A stretch of DNA of 64,000 nucleotides, taken from the NCBI RefSeq assembly GCF_003432065.1, contig NZ_QWDE01000001.1, positions 1,860,001 through 1,924,000 of the forward strand, read 5' to 3'. The DNA comes from Mucilaginibacter terrenus (lineage in GTDB: Bacteria > Bacteroidota > Bacteroidia > Sphingobacteriales > Sphingobacteriaceae). The notes below the pieces were generated by a model. It had not been told where the DNA came from and ran no database searches. It worked only from the letters and a program-made list of their open reading frames with translations. Numbering within the stretch: the first letter of the stretch is position 1; each line of letters starts with the position of its first letter. The translations under genes and the position numbers were made by a program. Below are positions 42,833 through 51,639 of the stretch, piece after piece.

Positions 42833-43446
42833 TTATAGCTCGGGTTATAATGGGCAGCCTCCAGGATAGATTCAATATCCCGCTGCTCTTCACGATCATA
42901 GGTCTCTTTCAAATCGTGGCCAAATATACGAGCTACAGACTGGAACACAAAAGCGTTAAAACCGCCCTTAAGCTCCTTAACCATGGCAAAACTGGTGTTG
43001 CCGGTTTCGCGGTTAATAAGCTTTATTAATATCTCGCCCTGATTTATGCTCAGGTCTTTTATCTCCTTGTTAAAAATGCCTTTAATCTCGGTTTCGCAAG
43101 CTTTCATCAGCTCTTTCTGCTTTTTACGGTCAGCCGTGAGAGCAAGGTCACGTTGCAACTGGCGGTAACGCTTACCAGCAAACTGCGCATATGGCAGCAC
43201 CTTCATAACATTGTAACGCAGGCGGTAAAACTTGGCCCTGTCGGCAGCGCTGGCAAATATACGGGTATCAACAATGCGCACCTCGGGAGTTACTATCCAA
43301 GGCACCAACTCACCATCAAGCTTTGTCATGTATGTCTTAATGGTATCATTTTTGCCAAGTATAACAGGGGCAGCAGGCTTTTCGTCCTGAGCTTTCAGGA
43401 TGCCCAATGAGCAACAAAACACAAGCAGAAAAGCTATTAATTTCAT
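42829..43446 (-). CDS. DUF4294 secreted protein
   Basis: A 205-residue protein with a signal peptide (about 1-19, ending LKAQ) and the DUF4294 pattern: VRIVDTRIFASAADRAKFYR (about 55-74), LRYNVMKVLPYAQFAGKRYR and DLSINQGEILIKLINRETGN with a C-terminal IFGHDLKETYDREEQRDIES. The family is restricted to Bacteroidota as far as I know and its role is unknown; it looks periplasmic and helical. It is the first gene of the unit with gpx and bshB1, overlapping gpx by 4 bp. Confidence 0.9.
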   Translation of the reverse strand: MKLIAFLLVFCCSLGILKAQDEKPAAPVILGKNDTIKTYMTKLDGELVPWIVTPEVRIVDTRIFASAADRAKFYRLRYNVMKVLPYAQFAGKRYRQLQRDLALTADRKKQKELMKACETEIKGIFNKEIKDLSINQGEILIKLINRETGNTSFAMVKELKGGFNAFVFQSVARIFGHDLKETYDREEQRDIESILEAAHYNPSYN

Positions 43447-43555
43447 ATATTTACTCTTGACACAAAATTAACGCATTTAAGTTGGTTATTTTATATTAAC
43501 CCGCAATAAAAAATATTGTTACAAAGTTTTGATACTATAGCACATACGCTGATAC

Positions 43556-45778
43556 ATGAAAGACCTGGTGATTGATTTGGAAGCTGAGAAGAAGGAGATA
43601 CTAAAACGCTACCGTACGCTGCTGCGCGCAAGTAAATCTACCCTGCAAAAGGGTGATAAGCGCATGATACGTAAAGCGTTTGACATGGCACTGGAGAGCC
43701 ACAAAGACATGCGCCGTAAAAGCGGCGAACCTTATATATACCACCCCATTGCCGTGGCTCAAATTGCTGCCGAAGAAATTGGGTTGGGCACTACCTCTAT
43801 TGTATGCGCGCTGCTGCATGATGTTGTGGAGGATACTGATGTTACCCTGGAGGATATTGAACTGGAATTTGGTAAAAAGGTTGCTAAAATTATTGACGGG
43901 CTCACCAAGATATCCGGGGTGTTTGATACCAACAGCTCGCTGCAGGCCGAGAACTTCCGTAAAATGCTGCTTACCCTGGCAGATGATGTTAGGGTAATAT
44001 TAATAAAACTGGCTGACCGCCTGCACAATATGCGCACAATGGAGTTTATGCCGCGCGATAAGCAGCTTAAACTATCATCAGAAACGGTATACCTGTATGC
44101 CCCGCTTGCGCACAGGCTGGGTTTGTATGCCATTAAGTCAGAGTTGGAAGACCTTTCCATGAAATACATGGAGCGGGAAACCTACTCTTTCATCAAAAAT
44201 AAACTAAACGAGAAAAAGGCTGAACGCGAGAAGTTCATCCGTGATTTTATTGAACCGGTAAAAAAGGTGGTAGCAGATCAGGATTTGCATGCTGATGTTT
44301 TTGGCAGGCCTAAATCCATTCACTCCATCTGGAATAAGATGAAAAAGAAATCGATACCCTTTGAAGAGGTATACGATCTTTTTGCCATCAGGATAATACT
44401 GGACAGCACGCCCGAAAATGAAAAAGCGGATTGCTGGAAAGCGTACTCCATTATCACCGACCTGTACAGGCCAAACCCCGATCGCTTGCGCGATTGGATA
44501 TCATCGCCAAAGGCAAATGGTTACGAGAGTTTGCACACTACCGTTATGGGGCCGCGGGGCCAATGGGTAGAGGTACAGATACGCACCAAACGCATGAACG
44601 AGATTGCCGAAAAGGGCTTTGCTGCGCATTGGAAATACAAGGAATCGAGCACGGACAGCGGGCTTGACCAATGGGTACAAAAGGTACGCGATATGCTGAA
44701 GAACCCGGACTCTAACGCGCTGGACTTCCTGGATGATTTCAAGATGAACCTGTTTAGCGACGAGATCTTCATCTTTACGCCTAAGGGTGCTTTGATACAG
44801 TTACCGCTGAATGCCACCGCACTCGACTTTGCTTTTGAGATACATACAGATGTGGGCGCAAGCTGTATTGGCGCAAAGGTGAACCACAAACTGGTACCGC
44901 TGAGCTACAAGCTGCAAAACGGTGATCAGGTAGAGATCATTACCTCGGGCAAGCAAACGCCTAAGGAAGACTGGTTAAACTTTGTAGTAACCGCTAAGGC
45001 AAAAGCCAAAATAAAGTCTGCACTTAAGGAAGAAAAACGCCGCATTGCCGAAGATGGCAAAGAGATACTGGAGCGTAAGCTAAAATCGCTTAAGATCACC
45101 TATAACTCCGAGAACCTGCAAAAGCTTAGTTATTTTTTCAAGCTGCTATCAACCCAGGATCTGTTCTACAATGTAGCCAAGGGCTTGATAGACATGAAGG
45201 ACCTGAAAGAGTACCAGGCTTCGGAAAAGATAATTGAGAACAAGCCGCAGGACAAAATGGAGGCCGAGCAGTTGCAGAGCCTTGTGCGCAATATAAAGGC
45301 AAAAGATACCGATGTCCTGCTTATTGGCGAGGACATGCAAAAGATAGATTATAAGCTGGCAAATTGCTGTAATCCTATCCCCGGCGATGATGTATTTGGC
45401 TTTGTTACTGTGAGCGACGGCATTAAGATACACCGCACTAACTGCCCTAACGCTGCCAAACTGATGGCCAATTATGGCTATCGTATAGTAAAAGCCCGCT
45501 GGACCAATCAGCAGGAATTGGCTTTCCTAACCGGGCTGCGCATTACCGGTATAGATGATGTTGGTTTAATAAACAAGCTTACCACTGTAATATCGCAGGA
45601 TTTTAAAGTAAATATCCGCTCGATTACTGTTGACAGCGACAATGGCATTTTCGAAGGCTCGCTGATGCTTTATGTAAATGATACCAACCACCTGGACAAC
45701 TTGATAAAGAACCTGAAGATGGTAAAAGGTATAACCGGCGTGACCCGCTTTGATTCGGTAGTGGAGAAAGCGTCATAG
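43556..45778 (+). CDS. Bifunctional (p)ppGpp synthetase/hydrolase (RelA/SpoT homologue)
   Basis: A 740-residue Rsh enzyme that makes and degrades (p)ppGpp, the stringent-response signal. The order is: HD hydrolase domain (about 45-200; HPIAVAQIAAEEIG, ALLHDVVEDTDVT), synthetase domain (about 240-370; GRPKSIHSIWNKMKKK, ANGYESLHTTVMGP, VEVQIRTKRMNEIAEKGFAA), TGS (about 395-460) and C-terminal ACT (about 665-735). HD residues needed for hydrolysis are present, so it is probably bifunctional. No second long Rsh is in the window. A repeat element separates it from fur. Confidence 0.96.
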   Translation: MKDLVIDLEAEKKEILKRYRTLLRASKSTLQKGDKRMIRKAFDMALESHKDMRRKSGEPYIYHPIAVAQIAAEEIGLGTTSIVCALLHDVVEDTDVTLEDIELEFGKKVAKIIDGLTKISGVFDTNSSLQAENFRKMLLTLADDVRVILIKLADRLHNMRTMEFMPRDKQLKLSSETVYLYAPLAHRLGLYAIKSELEDLSMKYMERETYSFIKNKLNEKKAEREKFIRDFIEPVKKVVADQDLHADVFGRPKSIHSIWNKMKKKSIPFEEVYDLFAIRIILDSTPENEKADCWKAYSIITDLYRPNPDRLRDWISSPKANGYESLHTTVMGPRGQWVEVQIRTKRMNEIAEKGFAAHWKYKESSTDSGLDQWVQKVRDMLKNPDSNALDFLDDFKMNLFSDEIFIFTPKGALIQLPLNATALDFAFEIHTDVGASCIGAKVNHKLVPLSYKLQNGDQVEIITSGKQTPKEDWLNFVVTAKAKAKIKSALKEEKRRIAEDGKEILERKLKSLKITYNSENLQKLSYFFKLLSTQDLFYNVAKGLIDMKDLKEYQASEKIIENKPQDKMEAEQLQSLVRNIKAKDTDVLLIGEDMQKIDYKLANCCNPIPGDDVFGFVTVSDGIKIHRTNCPNAAKLMANYGYRIVKARWTNQQELAFLTGLRITGIDDVGLINKLTTVISQDFKVNIRSITVDSDNGIFEGSLMLYVNDTNHLDNLIKNLKMVKGITGVTRFDSVVEKAS

Positions 45779-45791
45779 CTGCGAGAGGAAG

Positions 45792-45905
45792 GAGTTAAGA
45801 GTCAGGAATCAAGAGTCAAGACTAGGGAACCTTACCCTCTTGATTCTTGAATCTTCTATCCTGGATCTCCTATCTTGATTCTTGACTCTCTAAGTCTTGA
45901 CTCTT
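45792..45905. repeat. GAGTCA/TTGATTC dispersed repeat between rsh and fur
   Basis: The left part carries GAGTCAGGAATCAAGAGTCA and the right part TTGATTCTTGA, CTTGATTCTTGACTCT and GTCTTGACTCTTC. Together they make inverted arms that could fold into a long hairpin. The element shares words with 1036-1100. No coding is seen. It may act as a terminator for the preceding gene. Confidence 0.65.
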
Positions 45906-45921
45906 CATTACAGCTCCAATC

Positions 45922-45954
45922 TTTTGTTTCTTGCCATTGAAAACCATACCTTTG
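45922..45954 (+). promoter_or_regulatory. Promoter of fur and downstream genes
   Basis: TTTTG (45922-45926), 20 nt and TACCTTTG (45947-45954) is one of the best matches in the window to the Bacteroidota consensus, 18 nt before the fur ATG. Confidence 0.65.
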
Positions 45955-45972
45955 ACCTGTTAATTTAACATT

Positions 45973-46443
45973 ATGCCTGTACAGGAAACCATCGCATTGG
46001 TAAAGAAGATTTTTGAGGCTTACCTCGAAAATAAGAGCCTGCGGAAAACTCCCGAGCGTTTTGCCATTCTTGAAGAGATATACTCCCGTAATGATCATTT
46101 TGATGTGGAATCGTTATACATCCACATGAAAAATAAAAAATACCGGGTGAGCCGCGCAACCGTGTACAATACACTGGAGTTGCTGGTATCGTGCGACCTG
46201 GTGACCAAGCATCAGTTTGGTAAAAATATGGCCCAGTTCGAGAAATCTTACGGGTATAAACAGCACGACCATATTATATGTATAGACTGCGGCAAGGTGG
46301 TTGAGTTTTGCGACCCCCGCATTCAGCAGATACAAAGCATGATGGGCGACATCCTTAAGTTTGATATTAAGCACCACTCTCTAAATTTATACGGTAACTG
46401 CACAAAGCTGCGTGATGGCTTTTGCGACAGAAAGGTATCGTAG
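45973..46443 (+). CDS. fur: Fur-family metal-responsive regulator
   Basis: A 156-residue Fur/PerR-type regulator. A winged helix (about 1-85; [40 protein letters not shown]) precedes a dimerisation/metal domain with [15 protein letters not shown] (about 97-111; His/Cys ligands) and a C-terminal CTKLRDGFC pair (about 145-153). Structural-zinc cysteines are present, fitting Fur or PerR. The metal sensed (Fe, Mn or peroxide) cannot be decided. It is the first gene of a cluster in which the next gene starts 2 bp after its stop. Confidence 0.93.
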   Translation: MPVQETIALVKKIFEAYLENKSLRKTPERFAILEEIYSRNDHFDVESLYIHMKNKKYRVSRATVYNTLELLVSCDLVTKHQFGKNMAQFEKSYGYKQHDHIICIDCGKVVEFCDPRIQQIQSMMGDILKFDIKHHSLNLYGNCTKLRDGFCDRKVS

Positions 46444-46445
46444 TT

Positions 46446-46739
46446 ATGGATAAACCGGCTTTGAGCAAACAGGCGTTTTGGGATGTTGATATGAACAATA
46501 TCGATTACGAAAAGCATGCTGTCCATATAGTTGAGAAAGTTATTGAAAGAGGCAAAACAGAAGACTTTGATAATCTTCTGAAGTATTACGGATTTGATAA
46601 GGTTGCTAAGCTGGCTTTACAAGCAAACTGGCTTTCAGACATCAGTATAAATTTTTGTTGCACCTTATTTAAGGTACATCCTACAGATTTTAAATGTTAC
46701 GAAAAGAAACGGTTGAACCAGCAACACTGGAGCTTCTAA
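46446..46739 (+). CDS. Small DUF6922-like protein, candidate antitoxin
   Basis: A 97-residue protein: ALSKQAFWDVDMNNIDYEKH, VEKVIERGKTEDFDNLLKYY, then a helical tail ending KKRLNQQHWSF. The WDxDxxxIDY N-terminus resembles the DUF6922 proteins that pair with AbiEii-type toxins; the match is from memory. The ATG follows the fur stop by 2 bp, and the 3' end overlaps the toxin gene by 46 bp, typical of a coupled two-gene module. Confidence 0.75.
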   Translation: MDKPALSKQAFWDVDMNNIDYEKHAVHIVEKVIERGKTEDFDNLLKYYGFDKVAKLALQANWLSDISINFCCTLFKVHPTDFKCYEKKRLNQQHWSF

Positions 46740-47323
46740 AAAAACTTGTTTCTATACCCTCCATTAAGCAATTCAGATTGGTTGGCGGTACCGCACTCTC
46801 ACTTTTTTACGGGCATCGCAGATCCATTGATTTGGATCTGTTTACAGACGCACCTTTCGAAAAGGAATATCTTGTAGAGGAACTTGAAGAGAACTTTCAG
46901 CATGTTCAAACCACCAATAATCGATCGAAATCAATTTACCAGTGCATTATAGAAAATGTTAAGGTTGACTTTGTGTCGTTAAAAGACTCATTCTTGTACC
47001 CTGCGGAAATTATTGACGGTATTCCCTTTGCCAATATAAAAGATCTAGCAGCCTTAAAACTAAATGCTGTGAAAGGACGCGGGGTGAAGAAAGATTTTTG
47101 GGACATTGCTAAGTTACTGGAGACTTTTACCCTGGCAGAACTTTTTCAATATTATCATGACAGATACCCTTATGATGATACCTTTGCAGTAATAAGATCA
47201 GTAATATATTTTACTGATGCCGAGGACTCTATTGAACCTGATTGTTTAGATGGAAGAACCTGGGAGGAAATAAAGGGAATAATTATAAAAGCATTTGACG
47301 AATACTACAAAAATAAAATTTAA
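46694..47323 (+). CDS. AbiEii/AbiGii-type nucleotidyltransferase toxin
   Basis: A 209-residue nucleotidyltransferase-fold protein. The core motif is VGGTALSLFYGHRRSIDLDL (about 27-46) followed by FT, holding the GG-T and D-x-D metal residues, then NVKVDFVSLKDS (third Asp about 91) and KDLAALKLNAVKGRGVKKDF. These are shared with AbiEii toxins of abortive-infection/type IV toxin-antitoxin systems, which modify tRNAs or NTP-linked targets. It is read after the small partner with a 46-bp overlap, and its stop codon overlaps the purA ATG by one base (TAATG). In vivo toxicity is inferred from the family. Confidence 0.87.
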   Translation: MLRKETVEPATLELLKKLVSIPSIKQFRLVGGTALSLFYGHRRSIDLDLFTDAPFEKEYLVEELEENFQHVQTTNNRSKSIYQCIIENVKVDFVSLKDSFLYPAEIIDGIPFANIKDLAALKLNAVKGRGVKKDFWDIAKLLETFTLAELFQYYHDRYPYDDTFAVIRSVIYFTDAEDSIEPDCLDGRTWEEIKGIIIKAFDEYYKNKI

Positions 47324-48600
47324 TGGCTGTTGACGTATTATTAGGCCTCCAGTGGGGCGACGAAGGTAAAGGTAAAATTGTTGACGTACTAAGCGCAGGT
47401 TACGACCTTATCGCCCGTTTCCAGGGCGGTCCCAATGCCGGGCACACGCTGGAGTTCGAAGGCAAAAAGTTTGTGTTGAATACCATTCCTTCAGGGATAT
47501 TTTTTGATAACACCATTAACCTTATTGGTAATGGCGTGGTAATAGACCCTATTACACTTAAGAAAGAGCTTGACAAGTTAAAAGATGCAGGCCACGATCT
47601 ATTGGCAAAAGGCAACCTGGTAATTGCTAAAAAAGCGCACCTGATATTGCCTACTCACCAGTTGCTTGACGCTGCTTCTGAAAAGAAAATGGGCGAAGGC
47701 AAGATCGGTTCTACCCTTAAGGGCATCGGTCCGACCTATATGGACAAAACTGGCCGTAATGGTTTGCGTATTGGCGACATCACCCTGCCCGACTTTAATG
47801 AGCGTTATCAAAAGCTGGTAGACAAGCACACGTCTATGCTGCAGTCGCTTTATGGCGAAGTAGCCGACTTCAGCGAACGCGAAGCAGCTTTCTTTGAAGC
47901 GATTGAACTGGTTAAACAGTTTAAGCTGGTAGATTCGGAGCACTTTGTAAACAACTACATCAAAGAAGGCAAGAAAGTACTGGCCGAAGGTGCACAGGGT
48001 GCCATGCTCGATATTGATTTTGGTTCATACCCGTTTGTTACATCATCAAATACCACTGCCGCCGGTGCCTGCACAGGTTTGGGTATTGCCCCTAGCCAGA
48101 TAGGTGATGTAATAGGCATTTTTAAAGCTTATTGCACCCGTGTTGGTGGTGGCCCTTTCCCTACCGAATTAAACGACGAGACGGGCGAAGAACTCCGTCG
48201 GATAGGCCATGAGTTTGGCGCTACAACCGGTCGTCCGCGCCGTACCGGCTGGATTGACCTTCCTGCGCTTAAATATGCCATTATGCTGAACGGTGTTACC
48301 CAACTGGTAATGACCAAGGCGGACGTATTAAGCGGTTTTGAAAAAATATATGCCTGCACCCACTACGATTACCTGGGCGAGCAGATAGACTACATGCCGT
48401 ACGACATTTGCTCTGTAGATGCACACCCGGTGCTTAAAGAAATTGACGGCTGGCATGAAGACCTTACCGGTATTACAGAGCTGGACCAGATACCTGCCAA
48501 ACTACAGGCGTACATTGAGTACCTGGAGAAAGAAGTAGGTGTTCCAATTAAATGGTTATCTGTTGGGCCGGACAGGAAGCAAACTTTAGTGTTACACTAA
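47323..48600 (+). CDS. purA: Adenylosuccinate synthetase
   Basis: PurA makes adenylosuccinate from IMP, aspartate and GTP in AMP synthesis. Length 425 aa is normal. The GTP/IMP-binding N-terminus is LLGLQWGDEGKGKIVD (about 5-20). GGPNAGHTLEFEGKKF, GKIGSTLKGIGPTYMDK, EGAQGAMLDIDFGSYPFVTS and GRPRRTGWIDL complete the signature. Its start codon overlaps the stop of the upstream toxin gene, so translation is probably coupled to it. A good terminator follows. Confidence 0.97.
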   Translation: MAVDVLLGLQWGDEGKGKIVDVLSAGYDLIARFQGGPNAGHTLEFEGKKFVLNTIPSGIFFDNTINLIGNGVVIDPITLKKELDKLKDAGHDLLAKGNLVIAKKAHLILPTHQLLDAASEKKMGEGKIGSTLKGIGPTYMDKTGRNGLRIGDITLPDFNERYQKLVDKHTSMLQSLYGEVADFSEREAAFFEAIELVKQFKLVDSEHFVNNYIKEGKKVLAEGAQGAMLDIDFGSYPFVTSSNTTAAGACTGLGIAPSQIGDVIGIFKAYCTRVGGGPFPTELNDETGEELRRIGHEFGATTGRPRRTGWIDLPALKYAIMLNGVTQLVMTKADVLSGFEKIYACTHYDYLGEQIDYMPYDICSVDAHPVLKEIDGWHEDLTGITELDQIPAKLQAYIEYLEKEVGVPIKWLSVGPDRKQTLVLH

Positions 48601-48619
48601 TATATTTTAAGCTCATATT

Positions 48620-48646
48620 AAAGGCCCCGTTGATCGGGGCCTTTTT
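48620..48646 (+). terminator. Terminator of purA
   Basis: AAAGGCCCCG pairs with CGGGGCCTTT around a 5-nt loop, followed by TT. Confidence 0.88.
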
Positions 48647-48668
48647 GTTATCGTTCGATGCTGAACTA

Positions 48669-49145
48669 TTAAACAAACAACGTCCCATACAAATTGTATA
48701 AACAATGCAGCAGAGCAACCCATACAAATGCTTTGTACTTATTTGCTTTACAATAAAGAAATAAGTAGTTCATAATAATCCCGGCAACAAACATCGCTAC
48801 AACATAAAGAGGGTTGTATTGATGACCGAGCCCAAATAAAACGGCGGGTATAACAAGCTGTAAATAATAATTACGAACACCTACTTTGTTCAGGATATTA
48901 ATAGCCCAGTACTGAAAGATCAAGGTTTCCAACAAAGGTGCAATAAGACATGCCAGAAACAATTGTTCGGGCAGACTTAAATTGTCAACAGGATTCCCTT
49001 CCAAACCGGGGAAGAAAGTCTCTTGAATATAGCTAAATAAATACCCGTTCAAAATAGAGGCCGCGAAGCAAAGAAAAAACGTTCGGGCAAACATTGCCTT
49101 GTGTGCAGTTGCCTGTTCTTTACCGTCAGCTATTTCATAGTCCAT
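48669..49145 (-). CDS. CPBP-like (Abi) intramembrane protease family protein
   Basis: A 158-residue membrane protein with four or five helices. The CPBP family motif appears as APLLETLIFQYW (about 92-103), where the usual EExxxR has become LETxxFQ. The two later motif positions are FGLGHQYN (about 118) and LLHCLYNL (about 146). With an altered first motif it may be inactive as a protease. Some CPBP proteins confer bacteriocin immunity or prenyl processing. Role unknown; it is convergent with purA. Confidence 0.75.
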   Translation of the reverse strand: MDYEIADGKEQATAHKAMFARTFFLCFAASILNGYLFSYIQETFFPGLEGNPVDNLSLPEQLFLACLIAPLLETLIFQYWAINILNKVGVRNYYLQLVIPAVLFGLGHQYNPLYVVAMFVAGIIMNYLFLYCKANKYKAFVWVALLHCLYNLYGTLFV

Positions 49146-49245
49146 GTACTTAGCAATTGAACAGTAAAAATGCCTGTATTAATTTGGAAAACAAAAAGCT
49201 TAGTTTAACCTTTGCCAATCTTAATTATCTCCCAAAGGGCTGCCC

Positions 49246-50511
49246 GTGACTTTCACCAACAATCATCCGGAACTATTCAAACAACAAGCGCTTGCCTGGG
49301 CAGCTTCGTTTGACACGGCGTGTTATCTCGACAGCAACAACTTTACCGACCCGTACGGGAAATTTGATGTACTAATTGCGGTGGGTGCAAAAGCCGAGTT
49401 AATAATGAGTGCGGGAAACGCCTTTGATCAGCTTGAACTTTTTCAGCAACAGCATCCTGGCTTTGTTTTTGGTTTTTTTGGTTACGACTTAAAGAACGAG
49501 ATAGAAAACGTAACATCAGCCAACGGTGACTACCTTGACTTTGCAGACCTGTACTTTTTTGTACCCGCAACGGTAATCACTATCAAAGGGGACACGGTTG
49601 AGGTAATCGGGAAAGAAATAGATTTCGATGTGCCCAAAGAGAGACTCGAACCCTCAAGAGATAATTCTCAGCTCGGCATTCAAATACAATCGCGGTTTAC
49701 AAAAGAGGAATACGTTAAAAGCGTAAACAAAATTAAAGAACATATAACCCGTGGCGATATTTACGTAACCAACTTTTGCCAAGAGTTCTTTGCAGAACAG
49801 GCCGAGTTAGATCCGCTGGAGACCTTTAATAAACTTAACAGCATATCGCCTACTCCCTTCTCCTCTTTTATGAAGTGGAATGGCAATTACATTATGTGTG
49901 CATCGCCCGAACGTTTCCTGGCAAAACGCGGTAGTAAACTGATATCTCAACCCATTAAAGGCACGGCACCGCGCAACGCTGATCCCACAATAGATAAAAA
50001 TAACATTGACAAACTCCGCAGCCATCCGAAAGAACTACAGGAGAATGTAATGGTGGTAGACATGGTACGTAACGATCTTACCCGCTCGGCTAAACGAGGC
50101 ACGGTAACAACGGCAGAGCTCTTCGGTATACAAAGCTTTAAGCAGGTACATCAAATGGTTTCTACCATAACCTGCGAAATACGGGAAGATGTCTCGTCTG
50201 TACAGGCCATCAGGAACACCTTTCCCATGGGCAGCATGACGGGCGCGCCCAAGGTAAGCGCCATGCAGTTAATGGAACAATTTGAGCGCAGTAAACGCGG
50301 CGTGTACTCAGGCGCTTTAGGCTACTTTAGCCCGGATGGCGACTTCGATTTTAACGTGGTAATACGTACCCTGCTTTATAACTCAGCTAAAAAGTACCTG
50401 TCGTTCCATGTTGGCAGCGCTATTACCTTCCACGCAGATGCTGAAAAAGAATATGAGGAATGCCTGTTAAAAGCAAAAGCAATCCTGGAAGTACTTGGAG
50501 TGAGTTCTTGA
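49246..50511 (+). CDS. Chorismate-binding synthase, PabB-like (aminodeoxychorismate synthase component I)
   Basis: A 421-residue chorismate-utilising enzyme. Conserved stretches are GDIYVTNFCQEF, CASPERFLAKRG, KGTAPRNADPTI, MVDMVRNDLTRSAKRG and GSMTGAPKVSAMQLMEQFER (about 329-348), with YSGALGYFSPDG. The sequence fits PabB, which with PabA makes 4-amino-4-deoxychorismate for folate. TrpE and salicylate synthase are alternatives, but the PabC-like gene at 36278 supports PabB. A GTG at 49246 is the start; no in-frame ATG is near. Confidence 0.9.
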   Translation: MTFTNNHPELFKQQALAWAASFDTACYLDSNNFTDPYGKFDVLIAVGAKAELIMSAGNAFDQLELFQQQHPGFVFGFFGYDLKNEIENVTSANGDYLDFADLYFFVPATVITIKGDTVEVIGKEIDFDVPKERLEPSRDNSQLGIQIQSRFTKEEYVKSVNKIKEHITRGDIYVTNFCQEFFAEQAELDPLETFNKLNSISPTPFSSFMKWNGNYIMCASPERFLAKRGSKLISQPIKGTAPRNADPTIDKNNIDKLRSHPKELQENVMVVDMVRNDLTRSAKRGTVTTAELFGIQSFKQVHQMVSTITCEIREDVSSVQAIRNTFPMGSMTGAPKVSAMQLMEQFERSKRGVYSGALGYFSPDGDFDFNVVIRTLLYNSAKKYLSFHVGSAITFHADAEKEYEECLLKAKAILEVLGVSS

Positions 50512-50569
50512 TTGCCACGCTCGCAAACACGTGCAGCTTGACAAACCTAACGATAACATAATCAATCCG

Positions 50570-50685
50570 GCCTCGGTAACGCACGGGTAGTACAGGCATT
50601 GAACAAGCACTTACTTCAAAAGTGCGGAACCAAGCCGGGAGTTTTCTTTGGTTACTTTCTTTTGCGGAAAAAGAAAGTAACAACC
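50570..50685 (+). repeat. Direct repeat copy 1, with 13-bp inverted arms
   Basis: The core 50639-50683 ends in GTTACTTTCTTTT-GCGGA-AAAAGAAAGTAAC, 13-bp arms and a 5-nt loop. The preceding part (starting GGCCTCGGTAAC) is also recognisably shared with the second copy at 51640-51756. The two copies flank the DUF2071 gene in the same orientation. The remaining 50686-50804 has nothing recognisable. Confidence 0.75.
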
Positions 50686-50804
50686 ACAAGCTAAATAACT
50701 ACCCCTTACTTTCCTCATAAGAACAAATGCTTGCAATCAGCGCGTTACTTTCTATCAATGATAGCACCGGTAGCGCTTGCAATTACACTTAGCAATACAT
50801 AACA

Positions 50805-51533
50805 CTACTCCACCACCAACTTATCCCCTATCCTTACCGCTATCTCTGATCCATTTGCCCAAAAAGCAGAGAATGGTTTAACACTTAAGTATGGTACAAA
50901 GGCTTCTCCATAAAGTTCAGCAATGTCGGCTTCAAAAACATAGTCACGTACCTCGGCAATTTGCCAGGCAACATGCTCTACCTGGTACTGCATGGTCTTA
51001 CGATCATTAAGGCGATTATAGCCCCAGTAGTGTTCAAATATAAACTCCTCGGCGCTGCCGGGTTCAATTTTAGCGAGGCTGTTGCGTACCGTAGCACCTA
51101 TCTTATTCCAGCGGCCTTTTAGTTTCCACTCATACAAAAATTGGGTATGATTAGCACCGTCTTTGGTGACAGAGTGCCGCATGGGCATTGCGCGGTAATG
51201 TTCTTTATACAGGTTATTGGCAATAAACACAATAACGGGTTTAGGCACTATCTCGCTTACAAAAACGGCTCCGCGCTTCCACTCCTTTCCATCAAAGTGC
51301 CTCACGTAAAAACGCAGGTTCACCTCCTCAAAGTTCACATGAAACGGCCACTTAACGCCAAGCACTTTGGTTTCGTTAAACATAAACCCTACCATGCTCA
51401 CCAGCGCTTTACCTTGCCATAAATCAAGTTCGGTAGCAGCGGGCAAATAGGGCTTCAAAATTTCGGGATCAATCTCGTAATTAAGCATTACCAGGTTGCG
51501 CCATTCGGCAGTAAGAAAGCGGCGTTTGTTCAT
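50805..51533 (-). CDS. DUF2071 (YqjF-like) protein
   Basis: A 242-residue protein of the YqjF/DUF2071 family: NKRRFLTAEWRNLVMLNYEI, DPEILKPYLPAATELDLWQG and ALVSMVGFMFNETKVLGVKW, then WPFHVNFEEVNLRFYVR. The family adopts an acetoacetate-decarboxylase-like fold with unknown substrates. It is bracketed by two direct repeats (50570-50685 and 51640-51756) and has no operon partners. Confidence 0.85.
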   Translation of the reverse strand: MNKRRFLTAEWRNLVMLNYEIDPEILKPYLPAATELDLWQGKALVSMVGFMFNETKVLGVKWPFHVNFEEVNLRFYVRHFDGKEWKRGAVFVSEIVPKPVIVFIANNLYKEHYRAMPMRHSVTKDGANHTQFLYEWKLKGRWNKIGATVRNSLAKIEPGSAEEFIFEHYWGYNRLNDRKTMQYQVEHVAWQIAEVRDYVFEADIAELYGEAFVPYLSVKPFSAFWANGSEIAVRIGDKLVVE

Positions 51534-51639
51534 TTGTTGTTGAACACAAAGTAATCAATTTAGTTCGCTATGCTTAAGATGTTCTTAAGTGCTACACACC
51601 GTATGTCGAGCCAGACAAACAGAAGAAAACCATAAAATG

